64,000 bases of DNA from Lepus europaeus (GCF_033115175.1 NC_084827.1:151521701-151585700), one strand, 5' to 3'. Shown: positions 11,748 through 23,560, counted from the first letter of the stretch. Program-made: numbers and translations. The notes: generated by a model from the letters alone, not told the origin.

Positions 11748-12069
11748 GCAGCAGGCAAGTGGTGTAGCTGTTAACTTGCCACTTGGGACTCCCGCATCCC
11801 ATATTGGAGTGCTTGGTTCAAATCCCAGCGACTCCACCTCTAATCCAGCTTCCTGCTAATGTGAACTCTGGAAGGCAGCAGATGATGGCTCAGGTGCTTG
11901 GGCTCCTGCCATCTAAATAGGAGACCGGATGAAGTTCCTGGCTTGTGGCTCCTGTGTTGATCTGAAGAATGAGCTAGCAGATGGAATCTCTCTCTCTCTC
12001 TCTCCCCCTTTCCATCTCTGTCTCCCTCCACCCCACTTTTCAAATAAAATGAAAATAAATAATTAAAAA
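11748..12069 (+). mobile_element. C-SINE, old diverged copy
   Basis: Recognised by GCATCCCATATTGGAGTGCT, TCCAGCTTCCTGCTAATGTG, a (CT)n segment near 11986-12006 and an A-rich tail with AAATAAATAATTAAAAA. The head is diverged. Confidence 0.85.
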
Positions 12070-12278
12070 CTAAATATGGACTGTTCAAGAAAACTTCCCC
12101 TGCCTCTCCACAGCCCACTTCTGTTTACATTTGAATCTGAATCCAAAGTGATAATAACAGTAACCAACACTTAGTAACCTTAAAATGTGCCAAAGACAAA
12201 TTCCAACACAGAGGCATCCTACAGTATACCTGATCAATACTCCTCAAATTGTTAAGGTCATTAGAAATAGCAAAATCT

Positions 12279-12513
12279 GGGCTGGCGCTGTGGCTCACTT
12301 GGTTAATCCTCCACCTGCGGCACCAGCATCCCATATGGGCGCTGGGTTCTAGTTCCGGTTGCTCCTCTTCCAGTCCAGCTCTCTGCTGTGGCCCGGGAGG
12401 GCAGTGGAGGATGGCCCAGGTGCTTGGGCCCCTGCACCCACATGGGAGACCAGGAAGAAGCACCTGGCTCCTGGCTTTGGATCGGCACAGCACCAGCCAT
12501 GGCAGCAACAATT
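12279..12513 (+). mobile_element. C-SINE, 3'-truncated
   Basis: Head GGGCTGGCGCTGTGGCTCAC through GGATCGGCACAGCACCAGCC. It stops before the CT-rich segment and A tail. The head is close to type 2 (GGTTAATCCTCCACC). Confidence 0.9.
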
Positions 12514-13340
12514 AAATGTAATAGGTGTTCTGAAACATGTATTGGAACACAAAAGGATATTAGGCAAAAACTAAGGAATTCCGAATAAACTACAAACTTC
12601 AGGCAAGAACACTGATAACATATCAATATTGGTTCATTAATTATTATAAATGTTCCATACTAATGCATGACGTTAGTAATAAGGGAAACTGTTAGGTGGA
12701 GTGGGAAGGTAACACAGGAATTTGCACTATTTGCTCACTTTTTTTCTAAATCTGAAACTGTTCTAAGAAATAGTCTATTAATAAAAGAAATGCATCAAAA
12801 GACTATTACATATATTATTTTTACATATATTATTTTTCATAAAGACAGATATGGGGATGATGCTGGATGCTCTTTTATAAACACAAAAATGTACATTAAG
12901 TTCTGTTTCCCCAGGTCCTTAAGATTTACACTGTATGTTTCTTTTGGATCAAAATGTGTGTGTTTCAACCATTTAAATAATGTGTGTTGATAACTGTGTG
13001 GTGAGGGGCTGAGCAAAGTCAAAGCCCCCTTGGCAGCTTGGGCTTCACACCAGCCCACTGGAATGGAAAGGGCACAAGCAAACATTTTCAAGAATGTACG
13101 ATTCTAAAATGTGCTATATTTACATGTTGACAGCACATACACTCCTACAACAACTAGAAACAACTGAGCCTAATATCTAATTACCAAAAAAAGACTCAAT
13201 GATGAAGCTACCAGATTACACATATTGTAATATGTGCATATGTCATAGGCACAGAGCTGATTCAGGAGTGGGTTTGTGTCTTCCCCAGGAACCAGGATAG
13301 TGAAGCTGAACTCAACATTTTCATTACTGGCTAACCTCTT
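12514..13340. other. Intergenic sequence, no gene seen
   Basis: The 107-codon frame at 12667-12990 lies in AT-rich DNA and has no recognisable domain. A second antisense frame overlaps it. Neither is supported as a gene. Confidence 0.55.
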
Positions 13341-13674
13341 TTTTAAAAATATTTATTTATTTATTTATTTGAGAGGTAGAGTTACAGATAGTGAGAGGGA
13401 GAGACAGAGAGAAAGGTCTTCCTCCCATTGGTTCACTCCCCAATTGACCGCAACGGCTGGAGCTGTGAAGATCCGAAGCCAGGAGCCAGGAGCTTCCTCC
13501 AGGTCTCCCCCAGGGGTTCAGGGGCCCAAGCACTTGGGCCATCTTCTACTACTTTCCCAGGCCACAGCAGAGAGCTGGATTGGAAGAGGAGCAGTAGGAA
13601 CTAGAACCGGTGCCCATATGGGATGCTGGCACCACAGGTGGATGATAAACCTACTGCACCATGGCGCCAGCCCC
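13341..13674 (-). mobile_element. C-SINE, type 1, antisense, perfect TSD
   Basis: Tail TTAAAAATATTTATTTATTT to head CACCATGGCGCCAGCCCC. The 15-bp TSD ACTGGCTAACCTCTT occurs at 13326-13340 and 13675-13689. Confidence 0.96.
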
Positions 13675-13898
13675 ACTGGCTAACCTCTTAACCAAAACAA
13701 AGATCTGGCACCTTCACTGGTCAAGTTGATATTCCTAGCCAATGTAGGTTGACCATTAAATGTTATCAGTGCTCACAATGCTAGCATGGTAGCCGCAGAG
13801 AGAAATAAGCTTCACTGAAGAAAACCTGAGGGTTTCACTTCCATACTCTGAACTGTAGTCAATAGGTAGTATCCAATCCAAATATTCACCCCAAACAA

Positions 13899-14611
13899 TG
13901 GGCTGAATATTTGTGTCTCCCCTGAAATTCCTATGTTGAAAGTCTAAACCCCACTGTGATTGTATTAAAAGGTAAGGCCCATCGATAGTATCTGGGTCAT
14001 GAGGGTGGATCCCTCATGGATGGGATCACTACCATCTTTTTTTTTTTTTTTTTTTTACAGGCAGAATGGATAGTGAGAGAGAGAGACAGAGAGAAAGGTC
14101 TTCCTTTTTGCCGTTGGTTCACCCTCCAATGGCTGCTGCGGCCGGCGCATCGCGCTGATCCGAAGCCAGGAGCCAGGTGCTTCTCCTGGTCTCCCATGCG
14201 GGTGCAGGGCCCAAGCACTTGGGCCATCCTCCACTGCCTTCCCAGGCCATAGCAGAGAGCTGGCCTGGAAGAGGGACAACCGGGATAGAATCCAGCGCCC
14301 CAACCCGGACTAGAACCCGGTGTGCCGGCATCACAAGGCGGAGGACTAGCCTGTTAAGCCACGGCGCCGGCCTGATGACTACCATCTTAATAGACCCTGG
14401 CAAGGTCTCCAGATGTTTCTCTGCCATGTGAAGATACAACAGGAAGATGGGAAGACAGCCATCTGCAACCAGAAAGAGGGCATTTGCCCCACGAAGTGAA
14501 TCTGCAAGTGCCTTGATCTTAGGCTCCCCTCGTGTCTGTGATCTCATCACTTCATGGTTCCTTCACTGCCTCACTCTGTTTATCCTGAAAGAGTCCACTG
14601 AAGCACTAACT
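13899..14611 (+). mobile_element. MLT1-like MaLR LTR, split by a SINE
   Basis: Sense-strand MaLR landmarks are TGGGCTGAATATTTGTGTCT, AATTCCTATGTTGAAAGTCT, GGGTCATGAGGGTGGATCCC and TCATGGATGGGAT. After the SINE come TGCCATGTGAAGATACA, CAGCCATCTGCAACCAG and GCCTTGATCTTAGGC. The right end is diffuse. Confidence 0.7.
14039..14373 (-). mobile_element. C-SINE, type 2, antisense
   Basis: Poly-T then ACAGGCAGAATGGATAGTGA; ends AAGCCACGGCGCCGGCC. TSD core ACTACCATCTT at 14028-14038 and 14378-14388, extended by GAT with one mismatch. Inserted in the MLT1-like LTR. Confidence 0.95.
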
Positions 14612-14686
14612 CGTCACAATCTTTCTTAACCTGCTCTATGTGAACTATTTCTTTCTTTTTTTAAGACAATATCATCTCATTTAATA

Positions 14687-14985
14687 CTTTTAAAAATATT
14701 TAATTATTTGTTTGAAAGGCAAAATTGCAGAGGCAGAGAGAGAAAGAGAGAGGTTTTCTATCTGCTTCTTCACTCCCCAGATGGCCGCACTGGCTGGAAC
14801 TCTGCCGATCTGAAGCCAGGACCCAGGAGCTTCTTCTGGGTCTCCCACGTGAGTGCAGGGGTCCAGGGATTTGGGCCATCTTCTACTGTTTTCCCAGGCC
14901 ACTGCAGAAAGCTGGATTGGAAGCGGAGCAGCTGGGACTTGAACCAGCGCCCACATGGGATGCCAGCACTGCAGGTGGCAGCCCC
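14687..14985 (-). mobile_element. C-SINE, type 1, antisense, lacking its head
   Basis: Tail TTAAAAATATTTAATTATTT through ATGCCAGCACTGCAGGTGGC. The last 30 or so bases of the SINE 5' end are absent. Confidence 0.9.
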
Positions 14986-15087
14986 CTATATAGACTATTT
15001 CTAAGCACTGCATTGGTACCTTGTGGCTGACATTGTTCATATGATTTTTCACAGTTCAGTAGGATTCAAGAAGTATTGAATGGGGGT

Positions 15088-15447
15088 GACAGATTTACCC
15101 ACTATACCACAGTGCCAGCATCCCCTATGGGCTGTTCCACTTCCAATCCAGCTCCCTGTTAATTTGTCTGAGAAAGCAGCAGAAAATGGCCCAAGTCCTT
15201 GGACCCCTGCACCCACGTGGGAGATCTGGAAGAAGCTCCTAGCTCATGGCTTCAGCCTGGCACAGCCCCAACCATTGTGGACATCTGGGGAGTAAGCCAG
15301 CAGATGGAAGTTATCTCTGTCATTATCTCTCTCTCTCTCTCTCTCTCTCCTCCTCCTCCTCTCTCTTTCTCTCTCCCCCTCCACCCCTCCCTCCCTCTGT
15401 GCAACTCTTTCAAGTATATAAATAAATCTTTAAAAAAAAAAAAAAAA
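15088..15447 (+). mobile_element. C-SINE, type 1, with expanded CT segment
   Basis: Diverged head, then CAGTGCCAGCATCCCCTATG, GTGGGAGATCTGGAAGAAGC, an unusually long CT-rich block at about 15328-15400, and the tail AAATAAATCTTTAAAAAA. Confidence 0.88.
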
Positions 15448-16522
15448 GGAGTGTTGAACAGATGCTTATAAGGCACTATTCTTAAAGTTGCCTACCTTCC
15501 TGAGGGGACAGATAACAATAACCTATAACACTCAAGAAAATTTTGGTGCATATACTGCTAAGTGCTATGGGAAAAGAAAATGTGGAGCAAGATAAGGGGA
15601 CAAGGTGCCCAGGACACAGAGGAGGTTCAGGTTGTAGTACTAAATAGGGGGGCAGGGGGCCCTGTAGTAAGAACATGAGGTTTGAAGTAAGTCTTGGAGG
15701 AGGGAGGAACTTCGACTCCATAGAACCTGGAGGAGAAGCACTCTGGGCAAACGGAAGAACAAGAGAAAAGACCCTCCAGCAGTATCATGCCTTGCCAGAC
15801 TGAGAAATGGCAAGCAGGTTTGTGAGTCAGGAGCAAAGTATAGCAGAAGTAAATGAGAGGGGAGAGAGGTGAAGCTGGCAACACTGAATCTGTGGGACAT
15901 GTGGACCATTACAAAGAGCTCAGCTTTTACTCTGAGCTAAATGGAGAGCCAAGTGTTGACTGAGAGACATGATCGGGCCTAGTCTTTGTAAGATTTGCTC
16001 TGGCCACTACTGAGGACAGAATTGTGCTGGGGCCAAGACAGAAGCAGAAAAACCTGTTAAGGGGAAATTATAGGTGAGAGATCCCTTGGGCCAGAATTAA
16101 AGTAGCAGTAGAGGAATGCAGAATCTAGATTTAGAGACTTAGTGGACTAGATGTCCACTAGAGGGACAGAGAGGAGTCCAGGACAACTCCAGGGATTTTG
16201 TCCAGAGCAATGTCTACCACGGAGTTATCATGAAATAAGTGGGGGAGATCATGCAAGAGACAGGTTAGCATCCAAAGGACAAGAATTCAGGAAAGGCTGT
16301 GAATCCAGTTGTTGCCTGAAAATCTTTGATTGACATTTCCGGGTGCAATGGGGCAAGCATAAGGGGAATGGATGTTAGAGATTTGGAAGAAAATTTGGGA
16401 TTCAACATTGGGCACATCTTTAAAATGCTGCATTCCTAATTTCCAATACTCTTGGTATCACAGACAACACACTGTGAGAAAAATGCAGAAATCAATGTCT
16501 CTCAATCAAAAAGTAATTCCAT
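15448..16522. other. Intergenic; ancient purine-rich repeat
   Basis: The run CTCAGCTTTTACTCTGAGCT, GAGACATGATCGGGCCTAG, TTGCTCTGGCCACTA and GAGGAGTCCAGGACAACTCC resembles a widespread old eutherian interspersed repeat whose family I cannot name with confidence. Short frames here are not genes. Confidence 0.45.
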
Positions 16523-16858
16523 GGGGCCAGTGCTGTGACATAGTGAGCTAAATTTCCACCTGCAGTGCTGGCATCCCATATGGGTGCTGCTTCTGATTCA
16601 GCTCCCTGCTAATGACCTGGGAAAAGCAGTGGAAGATGGCCCAAGTCCTTGGGCCCTGCACCAGCATCGGAGACCCAGAAGAAGCTCCTGGCTGCTGGCT
16701 TTGGATCAGCTCAGCTCCAGCTGTTGCAGTCATTTGGGGCATGAACCAGCAGATGAAAGACTTCTCTTTCTCTCTGCCTCTCCTTCTCTCTTTCTGTAAC
16801 TCTACCTCTCAAGTAAATAAATTCTAAAAATCTAAAAAAAAAAAAAAAAAAAAAAAAG
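16523..16858 (+). mobile_element. C-SINE, type 1
   Basis: Head GGGGCCAGTGCTGTGACATA, then GCATCCCATATGGGTGCTGC, GGAGACCCAGAAGAAGCTCC and a tail ending in a 20+ A run at 16836-16857. The TSD is short (AATTCC). Confidence 0.92.
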
Positions 16859-17119
16859 GAATTCCAAAGAATTAGATTCTGTGAAAAAAAGATAGGAATA
16901 CCTGAAATGACTTGTTTACATTTGCCTTTTTATATATGTTCTGAGAATGAAAAATAATTTCTAAAATCTGTCTAGACCTAAAAAATGTTCATACATGTAA
17001 AATAATTTTGGTTATGAGAAATCTTCATGCCACAGTTTAATTGGAAATTAATTCTGTCTTAGTGATACCAAAAAATGACAATTTAATTAGATGCAATGAA
17101 ATACAATAATAATATGCAA

Positions 17120-17290
17120 CACTAATAGCTTACAATGTTGCCCAGAGACAGTGCTAAGCAATATACATGGATTTTTTCAGGTCACCCTCACAATACTGTG
17201 ACATAGGTACCATTATTCCCCACCACCACCACCACCCCTCTTTTAAAGTAACTCAAAACAGTAGAGAAAACTTACATCACCTCTATGTCC
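17120..17290 (-). mobile_element. MIR-like remnant, antisense
   Basis: AGTGCTAAGCAATATACATG, TCACCCTCACAATACTGTGA and ATAGGTACCATTATTCCCC match the antisense MIR core. A short CAC-rich run (17220-17237) sits inside. Confidence 0.6.
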
Positions 17291-18218
17291 TGTACAGTTG
17301 TAGTACTTTGCTCTATTTTTACATTGGGAAAAATTGTTAGTTTATTTAATAATTCCTTACATTTAAGGACTGTAGGAAGAAACTCCTTAGCAAGGATCTC
17401 CCATGCCCGCTCCGTCTGTACTCCAAGGATGGCTGCAATCTCTGCTCCACATGGATCTCTAATCTCAGTTTCTCACATCCTGGGTTTTGGGTGCTGAATT
17501 TGCTTCGTGCTGCACAGGTGAACAGACAGGCTTAGAAGGAGATACTGGAGCTAAAGGGGTGAGCCATTACTCCTGGCCTTGAGGCACTTCCAGTCTAATG
17601 AGTTAGACAATACACGAATGAGTAGTGTAACTCATAACATATGGCAGGTGTTCTGCCCCTGGGTGTGCAGCAAGCTCTGACAGAGAAGGAGCAACTTAGG
17701 ACAAGCCCTTAGGGGAAGCAAGAGAGGGTTTGGGGGGGACGAAAACGACTCCTTTGGCTTCATCCTATATTACAGAGAATTCCACCAAGCATTCCTGGGC
17801 TGCAGCAAGCCATTTAGGGAATGCGAAGGTTACAAGGTTTTCGTATCTTCTATCATGCAGGACTCAGGAGCACACTGTATTTGTTTAATCTTGGACTAAA
17901 GATGATAGACTAGGTTATGTAAAAGTTCTGAAAATGACTGAGTTCTAGCCTCCTAGGAAAAGCACAAGAAATTCTGACACACAATTACAGAAGCAGGCTA
18001 CCGTCTCAGCTCAAAACCACAGTTACAAAGACCACTGAGCATCTGCCACATGGTAAATATTAGTAACATTTCTGGGGTAAAAGACAGTAACATATTAGAC
18101 AGTAACATATTAGACAGTAACAATGTCCTGGGGAGAGAGAGACACCGAAAGGACATGGCTTAGAAGTTCAAAGTCCTGCTAGGAAGACTCTGAACTTTAA
18201 CTAGGAAAGTACACTGTA
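17291..18218. other. Intergenic sequence, no gene seen
   Basis: Mostly unique-looking sequence. It includes the short tandem repeat at 18082-18122. Confidence 0.55.
18082..18122 (+). repeat. 15-bp tandem repeat, about 2.7 copies
   Basis: The unit AGACAGTAACATATT occurs twice perfectly, then a third time as AGACAGTAACA before diverging. Confidence 0.9.
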
Positions 18219-18502
18219 GAGGCCAGCTCTGTGGTGTAGAGGGTAAAGCCGCCACCTACAGTGCTGGCATCCCATATGGGCACCAATACGCGTCCCCGGC
18301 TGCTCCACTTTCAATCCAGCTCTCTGCTGTGACCTGAGAAATCAGTGGAAGATGGCCCAAGTCCTTGAGTCCCTGCACCAACATGGGAAGACCCAGAGGA
18401 AGCTCCTGGCTCCTGGCTTCAGATTGGCGCAGCCAATTGGGGAGTGAACCAGCAGATGGAAGACATCTCTCTCTCTTAAAAAAAATAAATAAATAAAATA
18501 AA
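18219..18502 (+). mobile_element. C-SINE, type 1, internally shortened
   Basis: Head GAGGCCAGCTCTGTGGTGTA to the tail AAAAATAAATAAATAAAATA. Part of the region before the CT segment and most of the CT segment are missing. Flanked by ACACTGTA on both sides. Confidence 0.9.
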
Positions 18503-19130
18503 AACACTGTAAAGAGCTAAGGCTGAGAACATACCAAATTCTAGCAAATTCAACTTCATTCACCATTTATAACCCTAATTCATAATTTGAGAATATATGT
18601 AGTAAGAGGCCTCTTATCTTAAAAGGACCTCAGAATTTTAACTGTAACTGCTCCAACCAATACGTTAAGGTGGAAAAAAAATTTTTTTTCTGATGTACAA
18701 ATACAAAAGCCTAATACAAAATCTGCTTATGCAGGGCAGGCATAAACATGTGTGATTTCTTCTAAGTCTTATTGGCAGGAAGATAGCTCCTGGAAGAAGT
18801 AACACTGTAGTGAATGTAATATGCACAAACACACACACTAAATCACTGTCATTTCTTATAGGCCCTTTAAAAAATGGCATGACAAATAGCAGAAAAAAAT
18901 AATTTAGCTAATAGAACTACATACCTTGCTAAGGTGAGGCCACACAAGAAAAGGATACTAGTGATCTTGATATCCGATTTTTTAAGGGTTCCTATTTTTG
19001 TTGGCTGCCTATGAATGTAAACAGAGGAAAAGATTTATTCTCAGATTTATTCTCAGTTCTGGAGATCTGTCAGCATAGTAGCTATTTAATAACAATGTAT
19101 ATTATGCTTGAAAACTGCATGAGTAGATCT
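18503..19130. other. Intergenic sequence, no gene seen
   Basis: AT-rich sequence before the nested L1 block, with no recognised element. Confidence 0.55.
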
Positions 19131-19347
19131 TAACTTGAAAAAGACCTTGATTTGCCAAAGTGATCTTGAGCAAATAAAACAAAGCAAGAGGCTTTATGCT
19201 ACCTGACTTTAATATACACTACAAAGGTGCAGTAACTGAAACAGCATAGTACTGGCTTAAAAACAGATCCATAAACCAATGGAACAGGATAGAAACCTTA
19301 GGAATAAACCACGCAGGACTGCCAATTGATCTTTAACAAAGGTGCTA
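19131..19347 (+). mobile_element. Older L1 ORF2 fragment, left part
   Basis: Diverged L1 ORF2 sequence: AGCAAGAGGCTTTATGCTAC, ACAGCATAGTACTGGCTTAA, ACCAATGGAACAGGATAGAA and GATCTTTAACAAAGGTGCTA. It carries several stops. Its continuation resumes at 22585 after the younger L1 inserted here. Confidence 0.85.
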
Positions 19348-19372
19348 CTTTGCCAAACTCTTGTATGAGTTC

Positions 19373-19693
19373 CTATAGTCTCTTAGTAGAGTTCTTTAGA
19401 TCCTCTAAATAAAGAATCATATCGTCTGCAAAGGGGGATAGTTTGACTTCTTCCTTCCCAATTTGTATCCCTTTAATTTCTTTTGCTTGCCTGATGGCTC
19501 TGGCTAAAACTTCCAGAACTATATTGAATAGCAGTGGTGAGAGTGGGCATCCCTGTCTGGTACCAGATCTCAGTGGAAATGCTTCCAACTTTTCCCCATT
19601 CAATAGGATGTTGGCCGTGGGTTTTTCATAAATTGCTTTAATTGTATTGAGGAATGTTCCTTTTATACCCAATTTGCTTAGAGTTTTCATCAT
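19373..19693 (-). pseudogene. L1 ORF2 reverse-transcriptase fragment (inverted)
   Basis: A 106-codon open frame on the - strand from the RT palm of L1 ORF2, the enzyme that copies L1 RNA into DNA at the insertion site. Visible motifs are [18 protein letters not shown] and the catalytic FADDMILY box. It is open only because the copy is fairly young. It is cut off on both sides, lacks the endonuclease domain and the rest of RT, and is oriented opposite to the remaining element, so it cannot give a functional protein. No ORF1 is present. Confidence 0.9.
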
Positions 19694-19728
19694 GAAAGGG
19701 TGTTGAATTTTATCGAATGCTTTATAAA

Positions 19729-21355
19729 ATCAATGCACAAAAATCAACAGCCTTTGTATTAGCAGGCAATGCCACAGCTGAGAAAGAACTGCTAAGATCA
19801 ATCCATTCACAATAGCTACAAAAACAATCAAATACCTTGGAATAAACTTAACCAAGGATGTTAAAGATATCTATGATGAGAATTACAAAATCTTAAAGAA
19901 AGAAATAGAAGAGGATACCAAAAAATGGAAAAATCTCCCATGCTCACGGACTGGAAGAATCAACATCATCAAAATGTCCATTCTCCCAAAAGCAATTTAT
20001 AGATTCAATGATATACCAATCAAATACCAAAGACATTCTTCTCAGATCTGGAAAAAAATGATGCTGAAATTCATATGGAGACACAGAAGACCTCGAATAG
20101 CTAAAGCAATCTTGTACAACAAAAACAAAGCCAGAGGCATCACAATACCAGATTTCAGGACATACTACAGGGCAGTTGTTATCAAAACAGCATGGTACTG
20201 GAACAGAAACAGATGGATAGACCAATGGAACAGAATAGAAACACCAGAAATCAATCCAAACATCTACAGCCAACTTATATTTGACCAAGGATCTAAAACC
20301 AATTCCTGGAGCAAGGACAATCTATTCAATAAATGGTGCTGGGAAAACTGGATTTCCATGTGCAGAAGCATGAAGCAAGACCCCTACCTTACACCTTACA
20401 CAAAAATCCACTCAACATGGATTAAAGACCTAAAACTGTGACCCGACACCATCAAATTATTAGAGAACATAGGAGAAACCCTGCAATTTATTGGCACTGG
20501 CAAAGATTTCTTGGAAAAGACCCAGAGGCACAGGCAGTCAAAGCCAAAATTAACAATTGGGATTGCATCAAATTGAGAAGTTTCTGTACTGCAAAAGAAA
20601 CAGTCAGGAAAGTGAAGAGGCAACCAACAGAATGGGAAGAAATATTTGCAAACTATGCAACAGATAAAGGATTAATAACCAGAATCTACAAAGAGATCAA
20701 GAAACTCCACAACAACAAAACTAACAACCCACTTAAGAGATGGGCCAAGGACCTCAATAGACATTTTTCAAAAGAGGAAATCCAAATAGCCAACAGACAC
20801 ATGAAAAAATGTTCAGGATCACTAGCCATCAGGGAAATGCAAATCAAAACCACAATGAGGTTTCACCTCACCCCGGTCAGAATGGCTCACATTCAGAAAT
20901 CTACCAACAATAGATGCTGGCGAGGATATGGGGAAAAAGGGACACTAACCCACTGTTGGTGGGAATGCAAACTGGTAAAGCCACTATGGAAGTCAGTCTG
21001 GAGAATCCTCAGAAACCTGAATATAACCCTACCATACAACCCAGCCATCCCACTCCTTGGAATTTACCCAAAGGAAATTAAATTAGCAAACAAAAAAGCG
21101 GTCTGCACCTTAATATTTATTGCAGCTCAATTCACAATGGCTAAGACCTGGAATCAACCCAAATGCCCATCAACAGTAGACTGGATAAAGAAATTATGGG
21201 ACATATACTCCATAGAATACTATGCAGCAGTAAAAAACAATGAAATCCGGTCATTTGCAACAAGATGGAGGAATCTGGAAAGCATCATGCTGAGTGAATT
21301 AAGCCAGTCCCAAAGGGACAAATATCATATGTTCTCCCTGATCGGTGACAACTAA
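19729..21355 (+). pseudogene. L1 ORF2 C-terminal part, frameshifted
   Basis: Remnant of the L1 ORF2 protein downstream of the RT palm. Clear blocks include [42 protein letters not shown] and [15 protein letters not shown] in one frame (open 19974-20441). A one-base frame change at about 20440 moves to a second frame, open to a stop at 21353-21355. That frame holds [48 protein letters not shown], the Cys-rich [14 protein letters not shown] segment and [18 protein letters not shown], the usual L1 ORF2 end. An upstream stop near 19834 also breaks the frame. Dead copy; no function is expected. Confidence 0.92.
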
Positions 21356-22574
21356 CCGAGCACCAAAAAGGAAACCTGTTGAAGTGAAATGGACACTATG
21401 AAAAATGGAGACTTGATCAGCCCTTGCCCTGACTGCTGATGAACAATTTAATACTTTATCCCTCCTAGTATTTTTTTGTCCTACTTAATACTATTGGTTG
21501 AACTCTGTAATTAATACACAATTATTCTTAAGTGTTGAAACTTAACTGAAAAGTGATCCCTGTTAAATATAAGAGTGGGAATAAGAGAGGGAAGAGATGT
21601 ACAATTTGGGGCATGCTCAAGCTGACTTGCCCCAAATGGTAGAGTTGGAAACGTGCCAGGGGATTCCAATTCAATCCCATCAAGTTGGCATGTACCAATG
21701 CCATCTCACTAGTCCAAGTAATCAACTTCTGTTCACAATTGATCATAATGAGAGGACTAAGAGTCAAAGGGATCACATAAACAAGACTAGTGTCTGCTAA
21801 TACTAACTGATAGAATCAAAAAGGGAGAGAACGATCCAACATGGGAAGCGGGATACACAGCAGACTCATAGAATGGCAGATGTCCTAAACAGCACTCTGG
21901 CCTCAGAATCAGCCCTTAAGGCATTCAGATCCGGCTGAAAAGCCCGTGAGAGTATTTCAGGCATGGAAAGCCAAGACACTGTGGCAAAAATAAATAAATA
22001 AATAAATAAATAAAATGACCTAAATGAAAGATCTCTGTGAGTGAGATCCCAGTGGAAAGAACAGGTCATCAAAGAAGGCGGTACCTTTCACTGAAGGGAG
22101 GAGAGAACTTCCACTTTAACTATTACCTTATCTAAATATGATCAGAGTCGGCAAACTCAAAAGGCCTCCATAGCTTTGGCAACTCATAACAAGAGCCTAG
22201 GGTGATTACTGATGCCATAAACAAGAGTGTCAATTTGTTAAGTCAACAACAGGAGTCACTGTGCACTTACTCCTCATGTAGGATCTCTGTCCTTAATATG
22301 CTGTACATTGTGATTTAATGCTATAACTAGTACTCAAACAGTATTTTACATTTTGTGTTTCTGTGTGGGTGCAAACTGTTGAAAGCTTTACTTAATATAT
22401 GCTAAATTGATCTTCTGTATATAAAGATAACTGAAAATGAATCTTAATGTGAATGGAAGGGGAGAGGGAGCGGGAGAGGGGAGGGTTGTGGGTGGGAGGG
22501 AAGTTATGGGGGGGGGCATTGTAATCCATAAGCTGTACTTAGGAAATTTATATTCATTAAATAAAAGTTTTAAA
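21356..22574 (+). mobile_element. L1 3'UTR of the inverted element
   Basis: Non-coding 3' region from the ORF2 stop to the A-rich end. It includes the segment shared with the L1 fragments at 10799-11309 (sense) and 30645-30895 (antisense), which confirms the family inside this window. Confidence 0.9.
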
Positions 22575-22584
22575 AAAGGTGCTA

Positions 22585-23560
22585 AGAATATGCACTAGAA
22601 AAGGGACAGTCTTTTAAATAAATGGTTCTTGGAAAGCTGGATATCCACATACAGAAGACTGAAACTAGATTCCTATAGCTCTCACCAATTACAAAAAGCA
22701 GCTCAAAACGAACTGAAGATACACACATGCACACATGGTTATCAGAGGCTGGGGAAGGAAGTGGGAAGGAGGAAAGGGGAAAGGTTGATTGATGTGTACT
22801 AGTCTATGCTAGTTATGAGTAAGAAATTCTGGGGTTCTGCTGTCCAGTTAGGGTAAAGATAGATGTCAATTTACTGTATGTTTCTCTATGAAAAACATCT
22901 AGAAGATAGAATTTTTTTATGTTTTCTCTGTTAAGAATGTTAAATGCTTGAAAAGATAAATGTATTTACCTTGATTGAACATTACACAATGTATACATGT
23001 AACAAAACATCACATAGTATCCCACAAATATGTACAGTGGAAGACTCTTGCCACTTCCAAGAACAAGGATGAACCTGGAAGACATTATACTAAGCAAAAC
23101 ATGCTAGACACATAAAGACAAATATTACAGTACTCTCACTTACATGCACAATCTAAAATAGTCAAAATCACTGAAGAAGAGAGTACAATGTTGGTTGTCA
23201 AGTGCTTGGGAGAGGAGGAAACAGAGATGTACTGCCAAAGAGTTACAAAGTCCCACTTATGCAGGATGAAGAAGTGCTGAAGTTCTACTGTACAGCACAG
23301 TTCCTAAAGTTAACAATCCCAGATTGTATATTTAAGCATTTGCTGAAAGAGTGGATCTTACAGTGGGTTTTCTCATCATACACACACACACAGACAAATA
23401 CAGAAGGCAAGAGGAAATTTGGAGGTGAAGGACATATTTGTGGGTTTAACTGTGATGATGGTTTCATGGGTATGTACTTATTTCCAAACTGACAAAATTA
23501 TCTACATTAAATGTATATATTACTTATTTTAATTATAACTTCGTAAAATAATTTAAAACA
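22585..23560 (+). mobile_element. Older L1, right part and 3' end
   Basis: Continues the host L1: AGGGACAGTCTTTTAAATAA, GGATATCCACATACAGAAGA, then an old-L1 3'UTR (GGTTATCAGAGGCTGGGGAA, GAACATTACACAATGTATAC). At 23041-23560 a second old L1 3' segment follows (GATGAACCTGGAAGACATTA, TACATGCACAATCTAAAATA). The two may be separate insertions. Confidence 0.75.

Larger units (their letters stand above)
19348..22574 (+). mobile_element. 5'-truncated, 5'-inverted L1, about 3.2 kb
   Basis: The element has two parts. 19348-19728 is L1 ORF2 reverse-transcriptase sequence in antisense orientation. 19729-22574 is the rest of ORF2 and a 1.2-kb 3'UTR in sense orientation, ending TTAAATAAAAGTTTTAAAA. The two parts meet at nearly adjacent ORF2 positions: the inverted part ends in the motif preceding the GYKIN-like region and the direct part starts within it. 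A 10-bp TSD, AAAGGTGCTA, lies at 19338-19347 and 22575-22584. This is the known 'twin-priming' outcome. The 3'UTR includes an (AAAT)n run near 21988-22013 and a G-rich segment near 22460-22517. Confidence 0.93.

Noticed and set aside
15328..15400. CT-rich block as a separate microsatellite or CRISPR-like array
   Set aside because: It is the expanded CT segment of the C-SINE at 15088-15447; no spaced repeats of CRISPR type exist in the window.
20438..21355. 305-codon frame as an active retrotransposon gene
   Set aside because: It is the C-terminal piece of L1 ORF2 with upstream stops, a frame change and an inverted 5' part; no ORF1, no endonuclease.
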